A stretch of 64,000 nucleotides of DNA from Azospirillum oleiclasticum. GTDB lineage: Bacteria; Pseudomonadota; Alphaproteobacteria; Azospirillales; Azospirillaceae. Below, piece by piece: positions 52,595-61,825 of the stretch; the stretch's first letter is position 1; each line of letters starts with the position of its first letter. Below the pieces are notes generated by a model. That model was not told the origin of the DNA and ran no database searches. It worked only from the letters and a program-made list of their open reading frames with translations. The stretch lies in the NCBI RefSeq assembly GCF_013423485.1, contig NZ_JABFFR010000015.1:1-64000 (forward strand), given 5' to 3'. A program made the translations under genes and the position numbers.

Positions 52595-53065
52595 GCGCCC
52601 CACGTTGCGGCGGGCTGGGTATCGCGCGTGCACCAGGGCGGCCAAGCTGTCCATGCCGCGCCGGAAATCGACCGGCTCCGACCAGATCAGCACCCGCACT
52701 CTGGGCGGCGGCGCGATCATCGCCCGAGCACCTGCAGGACCCGCGGCATCGAAGCCGGCGCCGACCCGCACCGCGGCGCCATCGGGCAAGGCGATCTCGA
52801 TGCGGTCGTCCACCGCCGAGGCGACATCCGGCTCCTCCGTTGCCGGGCCGATCTCGGCGATCTCGTCCCGAAGGAAACGCCCGGCCTGGCCTCCCGTCTC
52901 CGCCGGCCGGCGCTCGCGATCGAGCCGCCACGCCTACCAGCCGAAGGACTTGCGCGACAGCCCCTGCGCCGCGCAGTGGTCGCCGCCGCTCTGCCCACTC
53001 GCCCGCCACGCCTCAACGTGGCCCCGCCAGAACGACGTGCCCGAGCCCGCCGCCATGGATCCCAT
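52595..53065 (-). pseudogene. IS66-family remnant: TnpA with stop, start of TnpB
   Basis: From 53065 the frame reads HVEAWRASGQSGGDHCAAQG and LSRKSFGW, then TAG, then the TnpA C-terminal DDRIEIALPDGAAVRVGAGF. At 52720 the TnpB start MIAPPPRVRVLIWSEPVDFR and RGMDSLAALVH follow before similarity ends. Both are parts of IS66 accessory genes; the transposase TnpC is absent. Confidence 0.7.
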
Positions 53066-53205
53066 CCTCGCCTCCCGCTGATCATCTGCACGTGCGGGAG
53101 ACTACCGACCTCAACGCCTTGCCGGCCACGTGAGGAGCCGATGCCGCTTACGTTCCTCCCGACCTCGCCATTCCCCGCCAGCTGCACGGCTGGTGCTGGC
53201 TGGAC

Positions 53206-53508
53206 ATGCGTCACGAGCGGCGGGTGATCGGGTTCGATGCCGTGACCGGCGGCGTCGTGATCACGCTTCCGTTAGCCCCCTCCGCGCACCTGGAGCCTCC
53301 GCGATGGGTGACGCTGACCGATGGCGGCGGGGTGCTGCTGCACTGCCCCGGTCCGTCCACGGCAGCCGCCTTCCTGGACGCCGTCGATCGCCTGCGCTCG
53401 GACTCCGCCAGAGGCCTTGCCGGAGTAGAGACCCGCATCGTGCCATGGAGCCCGCTTCCACGGCGCCTGCCGGACCCCGGTCTGCGGATCCGCCTCCAAT
53501 CAGCTTGA
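53206..53508 (+). CDS. Hypothetical protein
   Basis: This 100-residue reading frame has balanced composition (strand-rich, VIGFDAVTGGVVITLPLAP; then DGGGVLLHCPGPSTAAAFLD) and a Pro-rich tail. There is no motif I recognise. It lies between an IS66 remnant and a convergent small gene near the old conjugation region. The true start could be further upstream. It could also be chance coding in G+C-rich DNA. Confidence 0.35.
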   Translation: MRHERRVIGFDAVTGGVVITLPLAPSAHLEPPRWVTLTDGGGVLLHCPGPSTAAAFLDAVDRLRSDSARGLAGVETRIVPWSPLPRRLPDPGLRIRLQSA

Positions 53509-53709
53509 GGATGGCGGATCCGGATGGTCCGGCCCCGTGCGCCAACCCGCGGACCGCCAGCCGGCGATCATGCGCACTGCATCGGCGGCGCGCTCGTTGC
53601 CCTGGAAGATGGGGAACACCCGGCGCAGCTCGGCCACCGCGGCCAGCTCGCCTCCCCAGTGCCACGCGGCCTGGATCAGCGCCGCTTCGTGTTCGCTGAC
53701 GATGAACAT
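53500..53709 (-). CDS. Small hypothetical protein of mobile-element regions
   Basis: From the ATG at 53709 this encodes 69 residues: MFIVSEHEAALIQAAWHWGG, then ELAAVAELRRVFPIFQGNER and ADAVRMIAGW. Short proteins with this ELRRxFP...AxxxARxIAGW layout occur on alphaproteobacterial plasmids beside transfer genes. No function is known. GGAAG lies before the ATG. It is convergent with the 53206 frame and overlaps it by nine bases. Confidence 0.5.
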   Translation of the reverse strand: MFIVSEHEAALIQAAWHWGGELAAVAELRRVFPIFQGNERAADAVRMIAGWRSAGWRTGPDHPDPPSSS

Positions 53710-53781
53710 GCCCAACTTCCCTGCCGGGCCACCCACCGCGCGCCCGGACCCGATGCTACGCCCGCAGGGCCATCGCGGGCA

Positions 53782-54888
53782 TCAGGGTTTCAGCATCTCG
53801 TGCAGCGGCACGCCCACCGCTTCGGCCAAGCGGGCCATAGTGTCGACGATGGGGCTGTATTGGGCGCCCTCGACGTCGCAGATGTGCGACTGCGTGGTGC
53901 CGCTGCGCTCCAGCCGGGCCCGCCGCCGTTCCCGCGGCGTCAGCCGACGGTCGCGCCGCAGTTCCTGGTGCCGGTCCCGGTACCAGCCGGCGAGATCGCG
54001 CTGGTACGCGGCGTGCCGCGCGCGCAGGTCGGCCAGCGCCGAGCGCCGGGCCGCCAGGGCCTGGTCGCGCTCCCGCCGGTACCGGGCGTGGAGGTCGTCG
54101 GCTGCCGGGTGCGCGTGCAGCGGCTGCGGGCGGTAACGCCTCTCCGGTTCGGGATGGACGCCCGTGGGCGGCGCATAGGCCCCCCAGCGCCCGGTAAGCG
54201 CCGCCATCGACAGCCCGCGGTCCACGGCACTCGCCCGCACCGCCAAGCCGCTTCCGGTGTCGGCATTCGCCAGCCCGGCCCCACGGGGGCAGATCTCCAA
54301 CCCGTAGCGCGCCAGCGCACGGTGCAGGTCCGCCCACCCCCTGCCCTGCTCGCGGCACGCCGTGAGCGCCGCTCCGGCGGTTTTGCGGATCCAACCCTGC
54401 AGGGACCGCTCGCCGCGGCGCGCCTCCAGCGCCGCCACCCCGTCGGGGGTGCGCGGCCCCGCTGCGCGCCCGGTCTCCATGTGGTTGTTGGGCGTCAGCC
54501 CATGGCGGGCCTCCAGGACGCCGCAGAGTTCCGCCAGCTTCGGGTGGTCGTAGTAGGGCTCGACCGCGCGCAGCGTCACGGGATGGACGCGGTCGATGGC
54601 GATGTGGACGTGGAGGTGGCCGGTGTCGGTGTGCACCGCCGACAGGCGCTGGTGGCCGGCGAACCCCAGCCCGTCGCACAGCGTTTCCTCGACGTCCTCC
54701 AGATGGGCGCGGGTCGGCCGCTCGCCGGCCGGAAACGACACCACGAGGTGGTAGCGCAGGCGGATGGCGTGGCGCGAGACGCGCCGCACCCGCGACGGCG
54801 CCCCCGTCACCGCCCAGGACTGGCAGGCCACCGACACCGTCTTCCAGGTTCCGCCCGCCGACGAGGCCACCCTGCTGCGCAACCCCAT
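53782..54888 (-). pseudogene. Relaxase (MobP/VirD2-type) remnant in a chimeric frame with half an XRE domain
   Basis: The reading frame of 368 codons joins unrelated parts. Codons 1 to ~40 are antisense to VirB8-like sequence. From YHLVVSFPAGERPTRAHLED a relaxase domain follows, with the metal-binding motif HTDTGHLHVHIAIDRVHP near residue 85-102 and WADLHRALARYGLEICPRGA. The last ~40 codons (TTQSHICDVEGAQYSPIVDT, then ARLAEAVGVPLHEMLKP) are the second half of an XRE helix-turn-helix. The relaxase lacks its catalytic-Tyr N-terminus, so it cannot nick DNA. Confidence 0.75.
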
Positions 54889-54930
54889 GGGCCTCTACGT
54901 CACCGCCTTCGGATGGTCGCAGCGCCTCTC
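54776..54930 (+). pseudogene. VirB8/TrbF C-terminal remnant
   Basis: About 50 codons (VTAQDWQATDTVFQVPPADE, then ATLLRNPMGLYVTAFGWSQRL) match the C-terminal end of VirB8-type type IV secretion proteins, where NPLGLYV-FSW is conserved. The rest of the gene has been replaced by the relaxase fragment on the left. Confidence 0.7.
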
Positions 54931-55891
54931 CGGAGACCCCCTGCCCTCGCCTGTCTGCTGCCGCTCCTCGTCCTGCCCGCCCCGGCCGCGGCGCAGGCCG
55001 TGCCGGCGCTCGAGCCCACACCCGCGCGCACCAGTCCGCCGCCGCCGGTGAGCCCGCTGTCGGGCCTCGAGGCGGCGCTGAGCGCCAAGGAGCGCCACGG
55101 CATGGCGCTGGCCGGGCGCTGGATGACCGGCCCCGGCACCCCCGCACGGCGGCGCCGACGGGGCGGTGGTCTTCGCCTACGGCGCCACCCTGCCCTCGGT
55201 GGTCTGTGCACCGCTGCGCGCCTGCAGCCTGCGCCTGGATCCCGGCGAGACCATCGCACAGATCGACCCCGGCGATCCGGTGCGCTGGAAGGTGACGCCG
55301 ACCGTCTTCGGCAGCGGTGCCGCGGCCACCTCGGCGGTGGTGGTGAAGCCGTCGGACAGCGGGCTCACCACCAGCATGACGGTGGCCACCGACCGCCGCC
55401 TCTACGTCGTCCCGCTCGTCAGCCGGACCAAGGACTGGATTCCGGTGGTGGCCTTCGCCTACCCCGAGGACGAGCACGCCGCCTGGAAGGCCTACCGCGC
55501 CGCACCCGGGCGCGAGGCGGAGGCGGCCGACGGCCTGAGCGGGCTCGACCCGGCGGACCTCGACTTCGGCTTCCGGGTCAGCGTCGACCGCCCGTCCTGG
55601 CGGCCGCTCAGGGTCTACACCGACGGTGTGCGCACCTACGTGCAGGTCCCGCCGGCCATGCGCCACGACGAGGCGCCGGCGCTGGTGGCGATCGGCTCGG
55701 ACGCGCGCGAGCAGCTGGTGAACTATCGCCTCACCGGCGAGCGCTTCGTGGTGGACACCGTGCTGCGCCACGCCGCCCTGGTGCGCTTCGAGTTCGGCGG
55801 GGCGGTGGCCGGCCGCTGGTACGCGCGCTCACGGCGCGGTGCCCTGTCGGCCGGCTCGCCCTTCACCGTGCGCGAGGCACTGCCGGAATGA
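54913..55891 (+). pseudogene. trbG: TrbG/VirB9-type conjugation protein with a frameshift
   Basis: An ATG at 54913 opens a signal peptide (ALACLLPLLVLPAPAAAQA) and a short mature part to WMTGPGTP. Near the C-run at ~55138 the frame changes, and the second frame reads GADGAVVFAYGATLPSVVCA through DRRLYVVPLVSRT, GFRVSVDRPSWRPLRVYTDG, LVNYRLTGERFVVDTVL to the stop at 55891. Joined, it is a full VirB9-like outer-membrane-complex subunit of about 320 residues. The stop overlaps the next gene start (ATGA). A single-base error in the assembly would explain it equally well. Confidence 0.8.
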
Positions 55892-57030
55892 TGGACCCAG
55901 CGCACACGCCCGACGGGCTGGAGCCGCAACGCGGCGGCCGGCGGGTGACCCGGGTGCCGCTCTACGTGGCGCTGGGGCTGGTGGCGCTGATGGTGGGCGC
56001 CATCGGCTACACCTACCACGACCGCCTGGAGCGCCAGCGCGCCGAGGCGGGGCGGGAGGCGAGGGCGCTCGAGCCGGCCGAGCCGCCGCCGCTGCGCGGC
56101 GCTCCCGACGCCGGCGTCATTCCCGCCCTCCGCCCGCCGGCTCCGGAAGCCCTCGCGCGCGAGCCGCCGCCTCCGGCCGTGCCGGCCGTCGTGGCTGCGG
56201 CCACGGCACCGGACGCGGAGGTGGCCGAGGCGCTGCGCCGGGCCTGGGAGCGCCACGACGCGGAGCGGGCGCGGGTCGAGGAGGAGCACCGCCGGGCGCT
56301 GGCCTCGGCGCTGACGGCGGAAACCACGGTGCCGGCGGGGAAGGGTGGGGGCGGGTTCGCGGCGCTGGCGGGCCCGCAGGTCGGCGCGCGCGCGACCGCG
56401 GTCGGCCTAGAGGCGCTGGCCGGCGGCTCGGGCGGGGCCGGCCGGTCGGGAGGGGAGGGGCAGGGGGATGCGGTGGACCTGTCGGGCCCGCGGGATGGGC
56501 CGGAGACGCCGTACCTGAACGAGACGCGCGAGCCGCCGCGCTCGGTCTTAGCTGAAGGCCGGCGGTGTCATCCCCGGGGTGATGATCGGCGGCGTGTCCA
56601 GCGACCTTCCCGGCACGCTGGTGGCGCAGGTGCGTCATAACGTCTACGACACCGCGACCGGCCGGCGCCTGCTGATCCCGCAAGGCGCGCGGCTCGTGGG
56701 CCGCTACGACAGCCGGGTCACGCCGGGACGGGAGCGGGTGGAAGTCGCGTGGACCCGGCTGGTGTTCCCCGATGCCTCGACCCTGGAGCTGGGCGGCATG
56801 CCCGGCGCCGACCAGGGCGGCTATGGCGGCCTGAGCGACCGTGTGAACAACCATGTCGGCCGGGTCATCGGCAACGTGCTCCTGCTGTCGGTGTTTTCGG
56901 CCGGGGGTGCAGCTGTCCCATCCGCAGACGCGCGGCGGCAGCACCTACGACAGCCAGCAGATCGCGGCGGGGGCGCTCGGCCAGCAGCTGGACCGGCTCG
57001 GCAGCGAGTACGCCCGCCGCGGCCTGGGGT
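55888..57030 (+). pseudogene. trbI: TrbI/VirB10-type conjugation protein with two frameshifts
   Basis: The first frame (from 55888) has a membrane helix (~23-45, VPLYVALGLVALMVGAIGY) and the Pro/Ala/Glu-rich periplasmic linker of VirB10. Near 56545 the frame shifts to LKAGGVIPGVMIGGVSSDLP, VYDTATGRRLLIPQGARLVG and GGMPGADQGGYGGLSDRVNN. Near 56910 it shifts again to GVQLSHPQTRGGSTYDSQQI and ends without the usual final strand. It is the core channel protein of a conjugative type IV system, here inactive. Confidence 0.8.
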
Positions 57031-57171
57031 CCCGGCGTCGGCTCGGTGAGGGAGCGCGGCAGCGCGGACGAGGAGAGCCGGAGGAACCCGGCACAGCAAG
57101 CCCGGCGCCCTGCCGGCTCCCGCTCACCCGCGGTTTCGGCTGTCGCGGGCGTGTGCCGCGTCCGCTTCGGC

Positions 57172-57531
57172 CTACTCCGCGGACAACGCTCGACCTACGG
57201 CGTCCGGGTTGCGAACGATCACGGTGAGCAGCGTGCGCGCCGGCCCGTTCGGCTCGAGGCGGTGATGTTCCCTGTCCCGCAGGGTCCAGAGGTTCACGCC
57301 GAACTGGCTGGCGAACTGCTCCTGGGCCAGGCCCAATCGGATGCGCAAGGCACGGACATCCGGTGCGGGATGGCGGACGGAGAACTCGCACGCCGGGGTG
57401 TCGCCCAGATCCGGTGCGGTGTCCGGATCCATGTCGATCTGACGGCGGATGTCGTCTTCGGAGGTTGCGGACATCATCGCCCAATCGACCGGCTGTGAGG
57501 TCCTCGCATCATCAAGGGAAAAACGCGGCAT
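57172..57531 (-). CDS. HTH antitoxin-type regulator paired with a BrnT remnant
   Basis: From the ATG at 57531 it encodes 119 residues. The C-terminal half is an XRE/HigA-like helix-turn-helix: VRALRIRLGLAQEQFASQFG, VNLWTLRDREHHRLEPNGPA. The N-terminal half contains DDIRRQIDMDPDTAPDLGD, as in BrnA-type partners. It overlaps the end of the BrnT reading frame by 20 bases, the usual toxin-first order. It would repress its own operon. It is intact although the toxin is not. Confidence 0.75.
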   Translation of the reverse strand: MPRFSLDDARTSQPVDWAMMSATSEDDIRRQIDMDPDTAPDLGDTPACEFSVRHPAPDVRALRIRLGLAQEQFASQFGVNLWTLRDREHHRLEPNGPARTLLTVIVRNPDAVGRALSAE

Positions 57532-57797
57532 AGACCCTCCGTTCCCCTCGGCTCGCCAGCTGGGCCGAGATGATCCAACGCATGGCGGTGCCGTCCTCGT
57601 CGGTGCGCCATGTGTAGACAACGCTCAGGACGTCCGATCCGATCCGGCCGATGGCTATGATCCTCTCCTCGCCGTAGTCCCGGCGAATGTCCGGACGCTC
57701 TGGTGCTTCCCAGAAAAATCCGAGCGGCGAACAGAAAGCGGAATCCGCGCTCCCGCTCGTTCGGTTCGTTTTTCCTCTGGTCGAAACCAACGATCAT
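57512..57797 (-). pseudogene. BrnT-type toxin with a frameshift
   Basis: The start (FDQRKNEPNERERG, then FLFAARIFLGST) is in one frame and the rest (ERPDIRRDYGEERIIAIGRI, GSDVLSVVYTWRTDE, RWIISAQLASRGERRVYAAF) in another, with the shift near 57700-57710. Together they make a ~94-residue BrnT ribonuclease-type toxin. The frameshift should inactivate it. Confidence 0.75.
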
Positions 57798-58267
57798 GGG
57801 GGCATGCTAGGGGACTGCCTCAGCAGCAGTCAACGCCGCTGACGGCGGTTCTCTCCCTCGTTGCCCCCGGCCGCAGGCTCGTCCAATCGACGATTGCGAC
57901 CGACCATGATGGCCAAGACATGGCTGATGCCTTGCACCGCCCGCCGTCCAGGCCCGCTGTCCAGGGATGATGGAGCGGCCACCAACGACCACGGCCACAA
58001 GGCCGCGTGGCGGCGTTGCTCGAGCTCTTGGGAAATCTCGTGCCGGCCGGGGAGGGTGATGACGCCGACAGGCTCGCAAGTATGGCCGGCTTGGAGGCAC
58101 TTGCTATCGGCTCGGACGATCGTTGGTTTGCTTTAACGGGGCGCATGCTTGTCGAGGGCGGGGCGGGGCAGTCAGGTACCGGATGCTCCCGCTGTGACAT
58201 CGCAGGTCGCCGACAGGTTGCATATGCGAACAACCATGGGACGATCTGTGACGTCACAGGGTTGGCG
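57798..58267. other. 470-base spacer without a convincing gene
   Basis: Between the BrnT remnant and parB no reading frame with a plausible start, composition and family match was found. A forward stretch from 58007 (LLELLGNLVPAGEGDDADRL, then MAGLEALAIGSDDRWFALTG) looks somewhat protein-like for ~60 codons but then runs antisense through parB, so it may be the remains of a gene. Confidence 0.4.
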
Positions 58268-59125
58268 TCAGCCGTCGGCCAACAGATGGCCGATCTCCGC
58301 GTGCAGCTCGGCGAGGCGGCTGCGATGGATGTTCGGGAGGGGGGAGCCGTTCGCCTTGAGCTTCTCGATTGCGCGGCCGATGGCCTTGATGGACTTGGCG
58401 ACGGCGAGCGTCTCGGCGTTGCCGGGCTCACCCGTCGCTTCGGCCTTCTTCGCGGCGCGCAGCTGTTGGACCGTCAGCCCTTGCGACGCCCGCTTCCATA
58501 GCCGTCGTTGGGTGTCCTCGTTCCCCGTCTCGGCGATCTCGCGAAGAACGCTGGCGCTGACCGCACGGGCACGGTTTGTCTGATAGTCCGCCAGGATGTC
58601 GGATGGCAGGCGCAGAACCGTGAGGGCCTTGGTGACGACCGTGGCGTCCTTGCCGATCACGGCGCCGAGGGCTTCGTGCGTGTAGCCGTGGGTTTCGATC
58701 AGGCGCTCCAGACCCCTAGCGAAATCCACCGCGTCGAGATCCTCGCGGAGGACGTTCTCGATGATGGTGATCTCTTCGGGCTTGCCCGTGGTGATGATCG
58801 CATAGATCGTCTTGCGCCCGAGCCTTTGGTGCGCCCGCAGGCGCCGCTCCCCGGCCACCAGCCGGTAGGTGCCGCGCTCCGGCAACTCGGCGATGAGGAT
58901 CGGCTGCTGAAGTCCGTAGCGCTCGATGGAGTCGGCCAGGGCGTTGAGAGCCTCCTCGTCGAACACAGTCCGCGGCTGGTCGGGGTTGTCACGGATGCTA
59001 TCGATGTCGGCCTCGATCAGCCGGGGGAAGTTCCCCGACACACCGGTGAGGCCGTCGACCACCCCGATTCCCCCCTGGTCGTAGGCACCGAGCTTGGTCG
59101 GCTTCCGTGCAAGTCTAGGCGGCAT
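58268..59125 (-). CDS. parB: ParB-family partition protein
   Basis: The 285-residue protein has an N-terminal ParB nuclease-like domain (SIRDNPDQPRTVFDEEALNA, LQQPILIAEL, RLVAGERRLRAHQRLG, ENVLREDLDAVDFARGLERL) and a central HTH (YTHEALGAVIGKDATVVTKA, LTVLRLPSDILAD). The box-II arginine patch is the CTP-binding GERR motif. It overlaps parA by 11 bases. With ParA it should segregate the replicon. A parS site was not identified in the neighbourhood. Confidence 0.92.
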   Translation of the reverse strand: MPPRLARKPTKLGAYDQGGIGVVDGLTGVSGNFPRLIEADIDSIRDNPDQPRTVFDEEALNALADSIERYGLQQPILIAELPERGTYRLVAGERRLRAHQRLGRKTIYAIITTGKPEEITIIENVLREDLDAVDFARGLERLIETHGYTHEALGAVIGKDATVVTKALTVLRLPSDILADYQTNRARAVSASVLREIAETGNEDTQRRLWKRASQGLTVQQLRAAKKAEATGEPGNAETLAVAKSIKAIGRAIEKLKANGSPLPNIHRSRLAELHAEIGHLLADG

Positions 59126-60143
59126 CCGCGGTCTCCATGCGCTCGGCGGCCCCGATCAGGTCCTTGGCGATTTCTATGTAGCTCTCCATGCCCGGCGCTC
59201 CGGGGTCGGCGGCCAGGGTGATGGTCTGCGCGGCGGACGCCTGGGCGTAGATGGCGCTGCGCGGCACGGGCTCGTACACTTTGAAATGCTGCCCCCACAG
59301 ATCACGAATCTCGTCGAGCGAGGCTCGGTCCTGGGTCTGGCGAGCGTTGTACAGGGTCGGCAGGATGCCGAGAACCTTGAGGCGCGGGTTCTCGCGCTTG
59401 CGCAGCGCGTTGATCGTCTCCTGGACCAGATCCTCCACAGCCATCACCGCGAAAGACTCCGTCTGGCATGGCATCAGCACGTAGTCGGCCGCCACCAGGG
59501 CGTTGAGCGTCACGGTTCCGATGGCAGGAGCGCAGTCGATGATCACGAACGCGTACCGGCCGGAGACGCTCCGGATCACTTCGGAGAGGCGGGCCAGACG
59601 CCCGAATTGCTGGCCGTTCAACTCGCTCTCGGCCCGCGCCAGGGCAATGCTCGACGGCAGTATGTCGAGATAAGCAACCTGCTCGACGGGAACGATCGCG
59701 TCGACTGCGGGCGTGCGGTCGAGGATCACGTCGGCCAGCGTCCGCTGAGCCTTCGTCAGGGCGACCAGCCGCTCCTTGTCGAGGCCGACATGGACTGAGG
59801 CGTTGGCCTGGCTGTCCGCATCCACCAGGAGAGTCCTGTAACCGGCGCGGGCCAGGATGTAGGCGATGCAGACGGCGGATTCCGACTTCGCGCTGCCGCC
59901 TTTTGTCAGGGTTGTGGACACCACGAGCGGCCTGCCCGACGTGCCGACGTCCTTGCGCCCTCCAAGCGAGGCGATGAGCAATGTGCCCTCGATCTCCCGT
60001 GGGATCTTCTCCCGTTCCGTTTCCCACCGGCTGATCTTCGCGCCGTCGTACCTGCGGGACAGGAGCCCGTTCAGCCACGCGGCGAAGTCGGGCTGATTCA
60101 ACCCCCTGGCCTCGCGGATGGCCCTCATCTGATTGCCGTCCAT
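59115..60143 (-). CDS. parA: ParA-family partition ATPase with N-terminal HTH (type Ia)
   Basis: A 342-residue ATPase. Residues ~1-60 form a helix-turn-helix (MRAIREARGLNQPDFAAWLN, GAKISRWETEREKIP), used in type Ia ParA proteins for autorepression. The deviant Walker A reads TKGGSAKSESAV near 85-96 (usual KGGxGKS/T), with Ala where Gly is common. Walker A' and B follow in LLVDADSQANAS and YAFVIIDCAPAIGTVTLNAL. The ATG at 60143 is preferred to 60209, which adds 22 non-family residues. The Gly-to-Ala change in the loop is noteworthy but the signature Lys residues are kept. Confidence 0.9.
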   Translation of the reverse strand: MDGNQMRAIREARGLNQPDFAAWLNGLLSRRYDGAKISRWETEREKIPREIEGTLLIASLGGRKDVGTSGRPLVVSTTLTKGGSAKSESAVCIAYILARAGYRTLLVDADSQANASVHVGLDKERLVALTKAQRTLADVILDRTPAVDAIVPVEQVAYLDILPSSIALARAESELNGQQFGRLARLSEVIRSVSGRYAFVIIDCAPAIGTVTLNALVAADYVLMPCQTESFAVMAVEDLVQETINALRKRENPRLKVLGILPTLYNARQTQDRASLDEIRDLWGQHFKVYEPVPRSAIYAQASAAQTITLAADPGAPGMESYIEIAKDLIGAAERMETADAA

Positions 60144-60527
60144 GCTGGTTCCCCATAGAAGATGGCGAGGGATCCTATTGGGTTGATACAAGACCGTCAA
60201 CGGCATCAAGTTGCGGTGCCGGATCGTTGCTGGCTGGTGCTCTCCCGCACCGGCCTGACCGCGGCCTACCGGCGGGGGAACACGCCGCCGCCGGCCGGGA
60301 GGAAACGGCGTGTTCCCGCGTCTTCCCGTTACGCGGATCGATCACCGATGGTGATGCCGTCGCCAAGGCCGGTCGGTCGCGCGTAGGCTGTCGGATCGGT
60401 GTCCATAAACCGGGCGAAGGGCAGGGGAGCAACGGTGTCGACCGGCGGGTGACAGTCGTAGGTCATACCGGATGTCGCGCGTGACTTCGAACCGGTGTTG
60501 TCGCCCTGGTCGCGAAAGTACACGCCC
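60144..60527. other. Spacer between parA and rep with one iteron
   Basis: This 384-base gap holds GGTCGCGAAAGTACA (60508-60522), an exact copy of the origin iteron, five bases beyond the rep stop. The parA promoter should lie near 60150-60300 (TTGATAC... at 60183) but no firm -35/-10 pair is seen. No gene and no clear parS palindrome were found. Confidence 0.55.
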
Positions 60528-61457
60528 TCAGCGGGCGATCACGCGGCGTTCCGGGATCGGTGGGGGTGACGGGTTCATGACGATCCCGGTTTCGTCGACT
60601 CCAACCCGTGCATCGGGATAGACGGCCAGCGCCATCTTCAGGGCCTCGACAAAGCGCGGCTTGAAGTGCTTCATGGTGGCATAGCTGAAGCCGAACTGCT
60701 GGTACAGAGCCGCCCAGGTGATCGGGGTTGCCCGTTCCAGCACATGCAGGCGGTAAGCGAGCCAAACGTAGATGTCGATCGCCAGGCTCTTGTTCGCGAT
60801 GAGCTTCATGGCCGGCTCCCAAACAGGCACCGGGTGCTCCCGCAAAGCCTTGAAGAAACTGTCGGACAGCCGGACCGTGTCGACCCATAGCCGAGGCTGA
60901 TCTTCCTCCGCCTCGTAAAGCTGGATGCCACCCTTGACGATGCTGTCCTTGGCGAATTGAGCCCGGCGACCATCGTCGTCCCATACGAAGGTCAAGTGGC
61001 AGGCGCTGATTCGGGCCGCCTGTTCCCGGACGTCCTTGTATTGCTTTCCACCGACCGATACACCCATGCGGCCCAACCAGTCGCGCATGCTCGAGCCGAG
61101 TTCCACTTCCGCCGACCCGGTTTGGATCGCGCGGGTTTGAAGATAGATCAGAATCAGTCGTGCCCGGGAGCCGTAGGGAACGCCATAAAGGCGATCGCCG
61201 CCGCCGGGGGTCGGCAAACGGCCGGGTTCGATGATCAGGCGCACCTTGTGGCCGGCCCGGCGCCAGACCTCATCGTCCGGAAGCGCGTTGTGCGGCAGGC
61301 TCGTCAGGCAGAAGCCGGCGTAGGTGATGCCCAACGCCCGGCTCTCGTTGGCCAGTGCCTGGGCAGCCACGTCGACCAGACGCCGTTCACCGGCTGACAC
61401 GAGCGCGCGGGCAGCGTTCACACCATGTCGAGCGATCAATTCGTGGACGTTGCCCAT
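60528..61457 (-). CDS. repA: Plasmid replication initiator (RepA_C family)
   Basis: The 309-residue protein resembles the alphaproteobacterial plasmid-encoded RepA family: HNALPDDEVWRRAGHKVRLI, YGVPYGSRARLILIYLQTRA, LGSSMRDWLGRMGVSVGGKQ, FKALREHPVPVWEPAMKLIA, LAIDIYVWLAYRLHVL and TWAALYQQFG. The winged-helix organisation of iteron-binding initiators is likely. It is transcribed away from an iteron cluster and DnaA box at 61500-61765. With parA and parB downstream in the same direction it makes a complete stable-maintenance module. Confidence 0.88.
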   Translation of the reverse strand: MGNVHELIARHGVNAARALVSAGERRLVDVAAQALANESRALGITYAGFCLTSLPHNALPDDEVWRRAGHKVRLIIEPGRLPTPGGGDRLYGVPYGSRARLILIYLQTRAIQTGSAEVELGSSMRDWLGRMGVSVGGKQYKDVREQAARISACHLTFVWDDDGRRAQFAKDSIVKGGIQLYEAEEDQPRLWVDTVRLSDSFFKALREHPVPVWEPAMKLIANKSLAIDIYVWLAYRLHVLERATPITWAALYQQFGFSYATMKHFKPRFVEALKMALAVYPDARVGVDETGIVMNPSPPPIPERRVIAR

Positions 61458-61499
61458 GGGAAGTCTCCGGCGCTTCAGTGCTGGGATCGTGCAACGGTG

Positions 61500-61508
61500 T
61501 TATCCACA
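61500..61508 (+). promoter_or_regulatory. DnaA box
   Basis: TTATCCACA is an exact match to the consensus DnaA box, 42 bases before the rep start and next to the iterons. Two near-matches (AGTGGATAA at 61586-61594 and TGTGGATGA at 61673-61681, one mismatch each) lie inside the cluster. Confidence 0.75.
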
Positions 61509-61516
61509 GGGCAACT

Positions 61517-61761
61517 TGTACTTTCGCGACCTTCCTAATTGAAGGTTATTTGTAATCTCTTCTAGTTGCTTGGTCGCCAAAGTACAGTGGATAAGCCCGA
61601 GTCGGGTCGAGTCGCCGGTTTGCAACGGTCGCGAAAGTACACGGGTCCGTCGCAGGAGTACAAGGTCCGGGGTGTGGATGATGGGTCCGGTCGCGAAAGT
61701 ACAAGGGTTCCTGATCGCGAATCGGACATGCGGCTGGGAACGGCCCGGTCGCGAAAGTACA
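61517..61761. repeat. Iteron cluster, consensus GGTCGCGAAAGTACA
   Basis: The 15-base motif occurs at 61517-61531 (reverse), 61572-61586 (one mismatch), 61627-61641, 61689-61703 and 61747-61761 (exact), with a degenerate copy at 61648-61662. The forward copies are 55-62 bases apart. A further exact copy is at 60508, on the other side of rep. They are the expected Rep-binding sites. Confidence 0.88.
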
Positions 61762-61825
61762 AGGGTGACGAGGTGCGTCCGAGCCATGGCGACGAGAGCG
61801 GCCCTGACGGCCCATCCGGTCGTCC

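Larger units (their letters stand above)
61500..61765. other. Probable replication origin (oriV)
   Basis: The region unites a DnaA box, iterons in both orientations and an AT-rich stretch (about 61531-61570, CTTCCTAATTGAAGG and onward) suited to strand opening. It is directly upstream of the initiator gene. This is the arrangement of theta-replicating iteron plasmids. No reading frame here is credible. Confidence 0.8.

Noticed and set aside
53524..56640. Forward frame of 1038 codons across the conjugation remnants
   Set aside because: It joins antisense relaxase, the short TrbG N-terminus, out-of-frame TrbG and the VirB10 N-terminus; it is one frame passing by chance through several genes, not a fusion protein.
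61517..61761. Regularly spaced repeats considered as a CRISPR array
   Set aside because: Repeats are only 15 bases, partly inverted, irregularly spaced, beside a rep gene and DnaA box, with no cas genes; they are iterons.
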